A stretch of 64,000 bases of DNA from Lachnospiraceae bacterium (GTDB taxonomy: Bacteria > Bacillota > Clostridia > Lachnospirales > Lachnospiraceae): the NCBI GenBank assembly GCA_017624835.1, contig JAGAMG010000022.1, positions 62,001-126,000 on the forward strand. Direction: 5' to 3'. A program made the position numbers and the translations under genes. Under the pieces are notes generated by a model. The model did not search any database. It saw only the letters and a program-made list of their open reading frames with translations, and was not told the DNA's origin. Shown here in pieces: positions 43,134-51,431 of this stretch; position 1 is the stretch's first letter; every line of letters starts with the position of its first letter.

Positions 43134-43685
43134 CTATAATTTTTTAATTAACTTTTTATAAACTCTTTCCACCATCCAAGGCTCCTTTGAAACCTGTAAA
43201 GCCTCAGCTAAGGTCCACCATTTCACAGCCTGATTTTCTGCTTCATTTACAATTAACTCTTGATTCTCGTCGGCCTCTGCCAGATAAGTGACATTGAAAT
43301 GTAAATGACTGGGTACATAGCATCCTTTTTTGATATGCCCGTTTACTGTTAAAACCTCCAGACTAAAGATATCCCTGCTTATCAGGGTGGCATTTTTTAC
43401 CCCTGTTTCTTCCCACAGCTCTCGCATTGCCACTGCACACAAATCTTCTTCTCCATCTGCATGTCCGCCTATCCACGACCAAGAATCATAAATGTTATGA
43501 TATACCATTAGGGTTTTGGTACGCTCTTTATTTACAGTCCACACAGAAGCCGTAAAATGAGCTATTTTGTTTTCCCGTTCCAAATAGTTGGAGTTATTTG
43601 TCATAAATTGCAGCATTAATTCTTTGTCGCATTCTTCCTGCTGATTCATGGGTTTGTAGTTTTGGATTTGATGAAATAGGTTCAT
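43134..43685 (-). CDS. Nudix hydrolase
   Basis: A 183-residue Nudix protein, the third in this run. The box is GGHADGEEDLCAVAMREL then WEETGVKN (about residues 74-101). The N-terminal part (LLQFMTNNSNYLERENKIAHFTAS) and HNIYDSWSWIGGH resemble a Firmicute Nudix group of unknown substrate. GAAGGAG precedes ATG 43685. The next gene upstream is the NlpC-like fragment. Confidence 0.9.
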   Translation of the reverse strand: MNLFHQIQNYKPMNQQEECDKELMLQFMTNNSNYLERENKIAHFTASVWTVNKERTKTLMVYHNIYDSWSWIGGHADGEEDLCAVAMRELWEETGVKNATLISRDIFSLEVLTVNGHIKKGCYVPSHLHFNVTYLAEADENQELIVNEAENQAVKWWTLAEALQVSKEPWMVERVYKKLIKKL

Positions 43686-43701
43686 TTTATTTCTCCTTCT
43701 A

Positions 43702-44217
43702 TTATTTTTTGCGATAAATTATATACCCCTGTTCAACTAAATCTGCAACCTTAAATTTTCTTTGAGAAACCTTTCCTGTACTTCTAGTTGCATCAATGAT
43801 GATGACTTCTGTCTTTTCTTTATTTGCAAATCCTTTAAATAGCATTACATGACTTCCCGGCTTGGCAAATACATCTCCCTGCCGTATCTCTTCTAATTTT
43901 TCTACTATTATTGCTAAATTGGGAATATCCCTTGTGGCAATTTTCTTGGGTAACTCCCAGCATATTGTCAGCAAGCCGGAACAATCTACACCCACAGTAT
44001 AATGACTTCCGTATCTTTTCTTATCCTCCGGTACATTGCCTGCATATCTTCCTTCTTTTATACCTTTGTCAAATTCTTCTAGGGTTGATGCATTCCCCCA
44101 TCCATAAGGAATCCCTACATTCCTTTCATTGACTTTCCACCATCCACAGCCACATACCAATTCTTTCCTTTTCTTGTAATCTCTGCTGTAGGTAATAATA
44201 TTTTTTCTTTGCACCAT
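43702..44217 (-). CDS. NlpC/P60-like cysteine peptidase, 5' part replaced
   Basis: A 171-residue frame whose last 140 residues look like an NlpC/P60 peptidase. There are WWKVNERNVGIPYGWGN, VGVDCSGLLTICWELP (catalytic Cys) and EEIRQGDVFAKPGSHVMLF (catalytic His). Family relatives have a longer N-terminal part and usually a signal peptide. Here the first 30 residues are read from the other frame of a DUF3781-like gene. The start at 44217 may be accidental. This looks like a recombination junction near 44130-44150 that left a truncated and perhaps inactive peptidase. Confidence 0.7.
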   Translation of the reverse strand: MVQRKNIITYSRDYKKRKELVCGCGWWKVNERNVGIPYGWGNASTLEEFDKGIKEGRYAGNVPEDKKRYGSHYTVGVDCSGLLTICWELPKKIATRDIPNLAIIVEKLEEIRQGDVFAKPGSHVMLFKGFANKEKTEVIIIDATRSTGKVSQRKFKVADLVEQGYIIYRKK

Positions 44218-44327
44218 CCGATTACATCCTCCGTATTGAGAGATAGATTTTTCTTAATTCTTTGAATGCCTAATTCGGTGGAATGTAATTTGTTTATATT
44301 CATTATTAACTCGTTTTTATTATTCAT
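44115..44327 (-). CDS. DUF3781-like protein, C-terminus lost
   Basis: The first 60 residues (MNNKNELIMNINKLHSTELG, then RIKKNLSLNTEDVIGWCKEK, then ITRKGKNWYV) match what I recall of DUF3781 proteins. These normally continue after GKNWYV with a conserved hydrophobic tail. Here the frame runs into AVDGGKSMKGM and stops, in sequence that belongs to the NlpC-like gene in the other frame. It is therefore probably a truncated gene. The frame opens at 44345, but ATG 44327 with AGGA 6-9 nt upstream is the likely start. Confidence 0.65.
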   Translation of the reverse strand: MNNKNELIMNINKLHSTELGIQRIKKNLSLNTEDVIGWCKEKILLPTAEITRKGKNWYVAVDGGKSMKGM

Positions 44328-44335
44328 CCTTATTC

Positions 44336-44728
44336 CTACCCCCAACTCAGCTCATATTTCCCAGTTGCCGAATGAAATCTGAAAACCATATAATATTTTT
44401 GCTTTATATTAACATCTATGTCCGCACTCTGGTTATTTCCGTCCAAACGCAAGACAGGTTGTTTTGCAGAATCTAATATTTCTACAAACAATTCTCCTTT
44501 ACTGAGCTGAGATATTAATTCAAAATGATAGGTTTTGCTTTCCTTAAAGCGAATAATGCGTTTAAGCGTTCCGGCACAGGAAGCAAAATTAGCTTTGCAG
44601 CTGCTTTTTCCCCTAATTGTACCAACAAACATTACTGCTTTCTTTGCATTGATTATCAGATATCCATTCATGTATAAAAGATAAAATAGAATTCCTAATA
44701 AAATAATTATTACAAAGCCTATAACCAT
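44336..44728 (-). CDS. Small membrane-anchored protein of unknown function
   Basis: About 130 residues with one N-terminal membrane helix (VIGFVIIILLGILFYLLYM) and an outer beta-rich domain ending YYMVFRFHSATGKYELSWG. The tail (FHFELISQ-like strands and a small sugar-module look) suggests an extracellular beta-sandwich. I do not recognise the family. A longer frame to 44857 overlaps the methyltransferase gene, but GGGAGG lies 8 nt before ATG 44728. Confidence 0.7.
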   Translation of the reverse strand: MVIGFVIIILLGILFYLLYMNGYLIINAKKAVMFVGTIRGKSSCKANFASCAGTLKRIIRFKESKTYHFELISQLSKGELFVEILDSAKQPVLRLDGNNQSADIDVNIKQKYYMVFRFHSATGKYELSWG

Positions 44729-44756
44729 ACAATACACCTCCCAACGACAACTTTTT

Positions 44757-45527
44757 TTACAATTTCCTCGCCTTAAAGCATACTGAAATAGGTAGCATTT
44801 TAGCTTTTCGTGTCTTATCACTAGTGTCTTCCGTAGATTCCATGGTTTCTCTGTCATTTTGCTCTATCATTTGCTCAATCACAAAACCAGCCTTCGCAAG
44901 AGCATTTACATAGGTGGATATTTTACGGTTACATAAAATTATTTCACTGTCATGAACAGGCATCGTAAAATAAGACTCATCAAAATAGCTTCGATGGAAA
45001 ACCAGTTTTTCATCCTCTATCACATCTTTACGCTCTTCGCAGGACCATGCCACACAATAATGTAAGGGATGATGCCAACTGAAAATGAAAATACCATCCT
45101 TCTTCAAATAGGAAGCAAATTTATCCAAAGTACCTTGCAAATCCGTCGTCCAACCGATTCCATATATGGAATATACAAAATCGAAGTACTCCTTGGGCAC
45201 ATCCAACTCCGCTTCCATAGGAGAACATATGAGGTTGGCGGTATACCCATTCTGTGCTAAATATTCCCTGGCATTATCCAGTTGCTTCTCAGATAAATCC
45301 ACACCCCAAAGCTCCCCTGCATTTCTATCTGCATGATATTTTAAGGAATGTCCGCTTCCGCAGCAGATTTCCAGCATTTTCTTGCCGGAAACATCGCCGA
45401 ATAAATGCAACTCATCCTCTGTTACGAATTTTACTCCATACTTTGGCAGAGCTGTTGTTCCAAACCAATAATCGGCATTTTCATTCCAATAGGATTTGTT
45501 GTTTTCTATAATTTTGTTATTTTCCAT
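44757..45527 (-). CDS. Class I SAM-dependent methyltransferase
   Basis: A 256-residue methyltransferase. Motif I is MLEICCGSGHSLKYHAD, motif II is LWGVDLSEKQLDNARE, and the later motif is FDFVYSIYGIGW followed by IFIFSWHHPLHY. It resembles UbiE/small-molecule methyltransferases; the substrate is unknown. GGAGGGG precedes ATG 45527. It is the first gene of the minus-strand run that extends down to 34 kb. Confidence 0.9.
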   Translation of the reverse strand: MENNKIIENNKSYWNENADYWFGTTALPKYGVKFVTEDELHLFGDVSGKKMLEICCGSGHSLKYHADRNAGELWGVDLSEKQLDNAREYLAQNGYTANLICSPMEAELDVPKEYFDFVYSIYGIGWTTDLQGTLDKFASYLKKDGIFIFSWHHPLHYCVAWSCEERKDVIEDEKLVFHRSYFDESYFTMPVHDSEIILCNRKISTYVNALAKAGFVIEQMIEQNDRETMESTEDTSDKTRKAKMLPISVCFKARKL

Positions 45528-45542
45528 TAGAATATCCCCTCC

Positions 45543-45571
45543 TTGACACCCATACGCTTTTATGATAGATT
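45543..45571 (+). promoter_or_regulatory. Promoter of the Rpn-type nuclease gene
   Basis: A perfect TTGACA (45543-45548), a 17-bp spacer and TAGATT (45566-45571) on the plus strand, about 120 bp before the start codon. Confidence 0.45.
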
Positions 45572-45692
45572 ATTAACATCTTCACAGCAGTCAAGCTGTG
45601 CTTTTTCTAAAAGGGTCTTTTTGTTTATTCAACATTTTATCCCTTATTAAAAATTTAAATCTATATTCTATTCTAACTAAGGAGGTATTTTT

Positions 45693-46799
45693 ATGCAAGA
45701 AAATCATGTTTCATCTCTTATTTTTCCCTCATTGGAATCTTCATCCGATATTATTGGTTCCACCCGGCTTCGGCAGGAGGTTTTTGAACAAATTCGTGAG
45801 GACCCGGATGCATATGCTCACTACTGCCGCTTATCAGAGGACGAACGAAATGCCCTAATAGAATTCTGTATGGGGAATCGCGGTCTACAAATTACATACG
45901 ATCCCTTTTTTCGGGAAATTTTTCATCCTTTAAAGCATCCAACCAGATTAAGCAGGTTTTTATCTGCATTGTTGGGACAATCGGTTACGGTGCAAACAAT
46001 TCTTCCGCGAGAAGGTATACAGCTTTCTAATGAATCCTCGCTTATGATTATGGATGTGCTGGTTCAAACGTCAGACGGTACTCTTATCAATGTGGAAATG
46101 CAGAAAATCGGATATGCCTTTCCCATAGAAAGAACCTTTTGTTATGGCTCCGACCTTCTGGTTCGTCAATATGCTAACCTTCGGGAAGAATTAAAAAATT
46201 ACTTTAGCTATGTGTACATGCGACCGGTTTATGTAATTGTTTTAATGGAAAAAAGCCCCGGAATTTTTCACGAAAAACCTGATTCTTACATTCATCATTC
46301 TAATTTCCAATTCGATAGTGGTCTTCCGACTAAAAATTTACTAAATTTTATATATATTCCTCTTGATATTTTCCTGAATATCCCTCATAATGAACTTACA
46401 GAGTTGGATGCATGGTTATACTTTTTAAGCTCCTCAAATCCCCTGCATATTCAACAAATTATAGAAAAATATCCCTTTTTCAAGGAGCTTTACCAAGACA
46501 TTATTAACTTTCGTTTTCATCCAAAGGAGTTGATTTTTATGTATTCAGAGGCATTAGCAATTGCAGACCGCAATACCATTAAGTATATGATTGATGAATT
46601 GAAGCAAGAGTTAAAAGAAACCGAATCTGAATTATCCGAGAAGAATGCTGCTCTATATAAATTAGATGCTGCTCTTGCAGAAAAAGACGCTGCCTTATCT
46701 AAAAAGGATGCTGCTCTTTCTGAAAAGGATGCTGCTCTTTCTGAAAAGGATGCTGAAATTGCACGGTTAACCGCCTTATTAGCACAATATAATAATTAG
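45693..46799 (+). CDS. Rpn-family recombination-promoting nuclease with heptad-repeat tail
   Basis: A 368-residue PD-(D/E)XK-type protein. DPFFREIFHP (about residue 70) is the family entry motif, and the nuclease core has IMDVLVQT (Asp121) and INVEMQKIG (Glu135, Gln137). The middle TYFCYGSDLLVRQYANL-like region and YVIVLMEKSPG complete the fold. The last 50 residues are a coiled coil built from repeated (E/K)KDAALS heptads. Rpn proteins cut DNA and promote recombination. The gene stands alone on the plus strand with AAGGAGG 7 nt before ATG. Confidence 0.88.
   Translation: MQENHVSSLIFPSLESSSDIIGSTRLRQEVFEQIREDPDAYAHYCRLSEDERNALIEFCMGNRGLQITYDPFFREIFHPLKHPTRLSRFLSALLGQSVTVQTILPREGIQLSNESSLMIMDVLVQTSDGTLINVEMQKIGYAFPIERTFCYGSDLLVRQYANLREELKNYFSYVYMRPVYVIVLMEKSPGIFHEKPDSYIHHSNFQFDSGLPTKNLLNFIYIPLDIFLNIPHNELTELDAWLYFLSSSNPLHIQQIIEKYPFFKELYQDIINFRFHPKELIFMYSEALAIADRNTIKYMIDELKQELKETESELSEKNAALYKLDAALAEKDAALSKKDAALSEKDAALSEKDAEIARLTALLAQYNN
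46644..46748 (+). repeat. 21-bp tandem repeats in the nuclease gene
   Basis: Five consecutive 21-bp units start at 46644, 46665, 46686, 46707 and 46728. The last two are identical, and earlier ones are diverged. Each unit encodes one heptad of the coiled coil, so gain or loss of a unit keeps the frame. Confidence 0.8.
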
Positions 46800-46811
46800 T
46801 ATTTGCAAAAA

Positions 46812-46857
46812 GGCACGGAGTATATGATGGAATCCAATCCACAATATGCTCCGTGCC
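46812..46857. terminator. Terminator between the nuclease gene and araB
   Basis: GGCACGGAG (46812-46820) pairs with CTCCGTGCC (46849-46857), with extra inner ATAT pairs. On the minus strand TTTTTG follows, so it ends the araR-araA-araB transcript. It may also serve the convergent nuclease gene. Confidence 0.75.
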
Positions 46858-46902
46858 ATTACTTTATCATTTCATTTTCCTTCTGCTAACGCACTTCCTA
46901 TT

Positions 46903-48498
46903 CTATCTCAATCCCACAATCGCTGTTCTTTCCGCAGGCAGAGTTGCCTTATATTTCTCAAGGAATGCATCAAAGCCTGTTACATCCTCAGCCTTAGGCT
47001 CGATGGTACTTCCGGTCTGCCCCGCAAAAATCTTGTCATTCAGGTAAGCAGATAAGGTTTCATCTGCTGCCTTTTCCTGCATAAATGCAGCCAATACTGC
47101 CATACCCCAGGCACCGCCTTCACTTGCGGTATCCATCACTGTAACAGGTGCATTCATGGCTGCTGCCAGCATCTGCTGTCCCACTACAGGTGTTTTGAAG
47201 AGACCGCCGTGTCCCATCAGGGAATCCACAGTTACCTGCTCTTCCTTAAGCAGAATATCCACACCTATTTTCAAAGTAGCAAGGGCACTGTAAAGGTGGG
47301 TTCTCATAAAGTTTGCCAGCGTAAATTTCGCGTCAGGAGTACGCACAAACATAGGTCTTCCTTCCTCCGCACCTGCAACAGGCTCGCCGGAGAAGAAATT
47401 GTATGCCAACAGACCACCGCAGTCAGTATCTGCTTCCAATGCCTTTCGATAAAGGGTTCCAAACAGATCGTTCATTTCTACCGTCATGCCAAAGGTAGTT
47501 GCAAACTCCTTGAACAGGTTTACCCAGGCATTCAGGTCAGAGGTACAGTTGTTGCAGTGTACCATAGCAACCGGCATACCATCCGGCGTAGTTACCATAT
47601 CGATTTCCTCATGTACCTTAGAAAGTGCCTCTTCCAAAACAACCATTGCAAAAATAGAGGTTCCGGCAGACACATTACCTGTACGCACAGCCACACTGTT
47701 GGTTGCTGTCATTCCGGTACCGGCATCTCCCTCGGGAGGACACATAGGTGCACCTGCCTGTAAGGTTCCGGTAGGGTCTAACAGCTTTGCACCCTCTTCG
47801 GTAAGCACACCTGCCTGCTCTCCTGCCACAAGAACCTTTGGTAAAATATCACGAATTTTCCAAGGGTATTTACCTGCAACCAATTCATCAAACTGATCCA
47901 GCATCTTGGAATCAAAGTCAAAGGTGGTGGAATCAATAGGGAACATCCCGGAAGCCTCACCAATACCAAGTACCTTCTCTCCGGTCAGCTTCCAATGAAT
48001 ATATCCGGCAAGAGTCGTAAAGAAAGTAATATCCTTTACATGCTCCTCGTTATTTAAAATTGCCTGATACAAATGTGCAATACTCCATCTCTGGGGAATA
48101 TTGAAATTAAATGCCGGAGTCAGCACCTTACATGCCTCCTCTGTCATGGTATTACGCCAGGTACGGAAGGGTACCAAAAGCTCTCCTGCTTCATTAAATG
48201 CCATATATCCATGCATCATACCACTAAATCCGATAGCACCAATTTGGGTAAGTACTACCCCATATTTGGTCTGTACATCTGCTGCAAGACTTTTGTAGCA
48301 GTTCTGTAATCCAGTCCAAATATCCTCCAGACTATAGGTCCAGATATTGTTTTCCAGACGATTTTCCCAATCATGAGTGCCCATGGCAATGGGCTGATGA
48401 CTTTCATCAATTAATACAGCTTTAATTCTGGTAGAACCAAACTCAATACCAAGTACGGTTTTTCCTGCCTCAATGGCAGCCTTAATTACTTCGCTCAT
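46903..48498 (-). CDS. araB: Ribulokinase-type FGGY carbohydrate kinase
   Basis: Phosphorylates L-ribulose with ATP. The 531-residue protein starts with [17 protein letters not shown] (phosphate loop), has [31 protein letters not shown] with the catalytic Asp and the late [25 protein letters not shown]. Its place 66 bp after araA and within the araR operon supports ribulokinase rather than xylulokinase. GGAGG precedes ATG 48498. The length fits the longer FGGY type found with araA in clostridia. Confidence 0.9.
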   Translation of the reverse strand: MSEVIKAAIEAGKTVLGIEFGSTRIKAVLIDESHQPIAMGTHDWENRLENNIWTYSLEDIWTGLQNCYKSLAADVQTKYGVVLTQIGAIGFSGMMHGYMAFNEAGELLVPFRTWRNTMTEEACKVLTPAFNFNIPQRWSIAHLYQAILNNEEHVKDITFFTTLAGYIHWKLTGEKVLGIGEASGMFPIDSTTFDFDSKMLDQFDELVAGKYPWKIRDILPKVLVAGEQAGVLTEEGAKLLDPTGTLQAGAPMCPPEGDAGTGMTATNSVAVRTGNVSAGTSIFAMVVLEEALSKVHEEIDMVTTPDGMPVAMVHCNNCTSDLNAWVNLFKEFATTFGMTVEMNDLFGTLYRKALEADTDCGGLLAYNFFSGEPVAGAEEGRPMFVRTPDAKFTLANFMRTHLYSALATLKIGVDILLKEEQVTVDSLMGHGGLFKTPVVGQQMLAAAMNAPVTVMDTASEGGAWGMAVLAAFMQEKAADETLSAYLNDKIFAGQTGSTIEPKAEDVTGFDAFLEKYKATLPAERTAIVGLR

Positions 48499-48564
48499 AT
48501 CTTTCCTCCATTTTAATAACCGAATTTGTTACAACAATTTCTCTATATTCTCTGTTGTCGCGGT

Positions 48565-50061
48565 TTATTTATAATAAACGGAATTCCATCTCAATTCATT
48601 CTTTAATGCCGGAATGGTAGTGTTGTTATCAATTACTACACTTTCAATTCCCATGGCATCTGCCCAATCCACCATCTGCTGTACACTCAAATCGTAAGAG
48701 AATGCAGTATGATGTGCACCACCTGCCAAAATCCATGCTTCTGCACCTACCTCCAAATTAGGCTGAGGTGTCCAGAATGCTGTTGCTACAGGCAGCTTAG
48801 GCATGGGCTTTTCACATTTCTTACAATCCACGGCATTTATCAACAGGCGGAAACGGTTACCCATATCTACTAAAGAGGTTGCCACACCGGAGCCTTTTTT
48901 GCTGGTAAATACTAATCTTGCAGGATCCTCACGATTACCCATGGAGAGGGGATTTACCTTAATGCCAATAGGACCTTCAGAAATGGTAGGACATACCTCC
49001 AACATATGCGCCTGCAAAATACCTTCCTTACCGGGTACAAAGTTGTAGGTATAGTCCTCCATAAAGGAGGTTCCCTTTGCATCCTTCATTCCCTGAGTCA
49101 TAATTTTCATCAGGCGTACCATAGCTGCGGTCTTCCAATCGCCTTCGCCACCGAAGCCATAGCCCTTTTCCATCAGTCTCTGAATTGCCAGACCGGGAAG
49201 CTGCTTTAATCCGCCCAGCATACCAAAGTGTGTTACAATTGCATGATAGTCTCCGGCTTCTAAAAATCTTTCCAAACCAATTTCAATCTGCGCCTGAACA
49301 GCCACATGCTTTTTAAATTCTTCTGGGTCCCTGCCCTCTAACAAAATAACATATTTACTGTAATATTCCTCCACTAATGCATTGGTCTCCGCTTCACTGA
49401 CTGCATTTACATATTCCACTGCATCATTTACATTAAAGTGGTCAATCTCCCAACCAAATTTTACCTGTGCCTCTACCTTATCACCCTCGGTAACTGCTAC
49501 GTTATTCATGTTATCACCGATACGGCACACACGGATGTGGGAGGATTCCATAACACCTACCGCAGTGCGCATCCAGCCTGCAAGCTTTTCTGCAACCGCA
49601 GGATTTGCCCAATGACCAACAATTATTTTTCTCTCAATGCCCATACGGGTAACAATATGACCATACTCTCTGTCACCATGAGCGGACTGATTCTCATTCA
49701 TGAAGTCCATATCAATGGTATCATAAGGAATTTCCTCATTAAACTGTGTATGTAAATGGCACAGAGGCTTCTTATACTCCTGTAAACCAATTATCCACAT
49801 CTTTGCAGGGGAGAAGGTGTGCATCCAGGTAATCACACCGGCACAGTTTTCATCGTTATTTGCCTCATTAAAGGTACGGCGGATGGATGCCTGGTCGATT
49901 AAAGTGGGCTTCCATACCAATTCGTAAGGCAATACACCACTGGCATTCAAACCCTCCACCATTTTTTGTGAATGCTCCGCTACATTTCTGAGGCACTCAT
50001 CTCCATACAAATCCTGAGAACCGGTACAAAACCAAAACTGATACTTCTTCATCGCTTTCAT
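48565..50061 (-). CDS. araA: L-arabinose isomerase
   Basis: Converts L-arabinose to L-ribulose. The 498-residue protein starts with YQFWFCTGSQDLYG, and has TWMHTFSPAKMWI, HLHTQFNEEIPYDTIDMDFM, the metal-site region YGFGGEGDWKTAAMVR and GAHHTAFSYDL. Its length is standard. AGGAGG lies 8 nt before ATG 50061. It is 46 bp downstream of araR, and all three ara genes here share one promoter. Confidence 0.97.
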   Translation of the reverse strand: MKAMKKYQFWFCTGSQDLYGDECLRNVAEHSQKMVEGLNASGVLPYELVWKPTLIDQASIRRTFNEANNDENCAGVITWMHTFSPAKMWIIGLQEYKKPLCHLHTQFNEEIPYDTIDMDFMNENQSAHGDREYGHIVTRMGIERKIIVGHWANPAVAEKLAGWMRTAVGVMESSHIRVCRIGDNMNNVAVTEGDKVEAQVKFGWEIDHFNVNDAVEYVNAVSEAETNALVEEYYSKYVILLEGRDPEEFKKHVAVQAQIEIGLERFLEAGDYHAIVTHFGMLGGLKQLPGLAIQRLMEKGYGFGGEGDWKTAAMVRLMKIMTQGMKDAKGTSFMEDYTYNFVPGKEGILQAHMLEVCPTISEGPIGIKVNPLSMGNREDPARLVFTSKKGSGVATSLVDMGNRFRLLINAVDCKKCEKPMPKLPVATAFWTPQPNLEVGAEAWILAGGAHHTAFSYDLSVQQMVDWADAMGIESVVIDNNTTIPALKNELRWNSVYYK

Positions 50062-50107
50062 TTATAAATCCTCCTATGATGTTATATATTCTTTCATGAA
50101 TTTGATA

Positions 50108-51193
50108 CTAGACAGTCGACTGGGACACGGACTCCCTCTCTATTACTCTGGTATCAAACTCATAACTCTCTCCTTTTTTACGCCCACCAATCATTTGCAG
50201 CAATATTTCCACTGCTTTCGCTCCCAGCTTTTCCTTGGGATGGGGCAATGAGGTAATGGAAACCTCGCTATGTAGTGCCAAATCCGAATCATCCATACTG
50301 ATTATGGAAACATCCTCCGGCACCCGAATCCCTCTGGCTGTGAGAATCCGAATCAACTGAAAGGCAATTTGGTCATTATAGCAAAACAATGCACTACATG
50401 CCTCAACTCTGTTCAGAATCTTATCCGTACAATATGCCAATTGCTTGGATTCATCCGTATCAATCCAAACCATCCTGGAATCTGTTACGGGGTACCCTGC
50501 TTCTTCCATGGCAAGCAAATATCCAAGGTATCGTTGCCGCCCCTGACCATCATCCAGCTTAAGAATCGCCCCAATATCACGATGTCCTTTTTCAATTAGA
50601 TAATTCACTGCCTTTCTGGCTGCTGCCACATCATTTAGGGACACATGGGGCACATCCAATTTGGGATAAAAGGTATTAATAAACAGAAAAGGCACCTTTC
50701 TCTCCATTAATTGCCGGTACAAAGAAATATTGGGATTGGGAAGACCGCTTTTGGTTCCCTCCACAATCATTCCGGCTACATCATCCCTGTTCAGAATATC
50801 CTGTAAAACGCTTTTTTCCCGCTCCAAAGTATTGTTGGTAAAAAATATCTGCAGAGAATAACCGCTTTCAAACAGTGCATTCTCTATCCCCTGTATGGTC
50901 TTCGGGAAAATGTAACTGTCCACATAAGTAATAATTAAAGCAATATAATTCCTACCCTCCAAATTTTCCCGACGGTCATAATTCAGATAAGTGCCACTGC
51001 CCTTTATCCTGCGGACAATTCCCTCATCCTCCAGCACGCTCATGGCCTTCCGCACCGTTTGTCTGCTGATTTGAAATTGTTCCACTAATTCATTTTCCGA
51101 GGGAAGCTTATCCCCTGGGGAAAGCTTTCCTTCCGCTATCTGATTTTGTATGTAATGAATCAAAACCTGATATTTTGTTTGGGTTTCCTGCAT
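50108..51193 (-). CDS. araR: AraR-type GntR/LacI hybrid arabinose repressor
   Basis: A 361-residue repressor with a GntR winged helix at the N-terminus (KLPSENELVEQFQISRQTVRKAMSVLEDEGIVRRIKGSGTYL region, residues 28-65) joined to a LacI-like sugar domain (YIALIITYVDSYIFPKTIQG; VSIISMDDSDLAL). This fusion is the hallmark of AraR, which releases DNA on binding L-arabinose. It heads the araR-araA-araB operon. Candidate operators are the dyads at 51273-51288 and 51340-51360. Confidence 0.92.
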   Translation of the reverse strand: MQETQTKYQVLIHYIQNQIAEGKLSPGDKLPSENELVEQFQISRQTVRKAMSVLEDEGIVRRIKGSGTYLNYDRRENLEGRNYIALIITYVDSYIFPKTIQGIENALFESGYSLQIFFTNNTLEREKSVLQDILNRDDVAGMIVEGTKSGLPNPNISLYRQLMERKVPFLFINTFYPKLDVPHVSLNDVAAARKAVNYLIEKGHRDIGAILKLDDGQGRQRYLGYLLAMEEAGYPVTDSRMVWIDTDESKQLAYCTDKILNRVEACSALFCYNDQIAFQLIRILTARGIRVPEDVSIISMDDSDLALHSEVSITSLPHPKEKLGAKAVEILLQMIGGRKKGESYEFDTRVIERESVSQSTV

Positions 51194-51272
51194 GTTTTTG
51201 CCTCACATCTTCTGTGCTGATATCTTCCTCATTGTCTTTACGCTTACATAACCTTACTCACATACGGCTCTG

Positions 51273-51288
51273 CTTACAGTATAGTAAG
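51273..51288. promoter_or_regulatory. Dyad over the ara -10 box
   Basis: CTTAC-N6-GTAAG surrounds the -10 hexamer of the ara promoter. It could be an additional repressor site. Confidence 0.35.
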
Positions 51289-51306
51289 AAGATTTGCAAA
51301 AGTCAA
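51278..51306 (-). promoter_or_regulatory. Promoter of araR-araA-araB
   Basis: On the minus strand TTGACT (51301-51306), a 17-bp spacer and TATACT (51278-51283). It overlaps a divergent promoter for the DUF885 gene. Confidence 0.75.
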
Positions 51307-51322
51307 TACATCTTTTTATATT
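51294..51322 (+). promoter_or_regulatory. Promoter of the DUF885 peptidase gene
   Basis: On the plus strand TTGCAA (51294-51299), a 17-bp spacer and TATATT (51317-51322). Its boxes interleave with the divergent ara promoter. Confidence 0.5.
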
Positions 51323-51339
51323 CTTAAATACATTTCTCT

Positions 51340-51360
51340 AAGTTGTATTTAATACAACTT
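51340..51360. promoter_or_regulatory. Perfect 21-bp dyad, candidate AraR operator
   Basis: Arms AAGTTGTATT and AATACAACTT flank one central T. The TTGTAT/ATACAA core resembles known AraR sites of Bacillus (TTGTAC/GTACAA). It lies about 35 bp upstream of the ara -35 and just after the DUF885 start site, so it could affect both genes. Confidence 0.55.
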
Positions 51361-51431
51361 CTACTTTCATATTTTCTGTACACCCTTCATATACTGAATA
51401 GATAACATAAAAAAACAAGGTGGGATTTTCC

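Noticed and set aside
44729..44857. Upstream extension of the small membrane protein to 44857
   Set aside because: It overlaps the methyltransferase gene in another frame, and the good ribosome site is at ATG 44728.
34198..45527. Integron cassette array
   Set aside because: No integron integrase gene and no attC-like recombination sites were seen; only the gene content is cassette-like.
46644..46748. Possible CRISPR-like repeat array
   Set aside because: The 21-bp units are contiguous, have no spacers and encode heptads of a coiled coil in frame.
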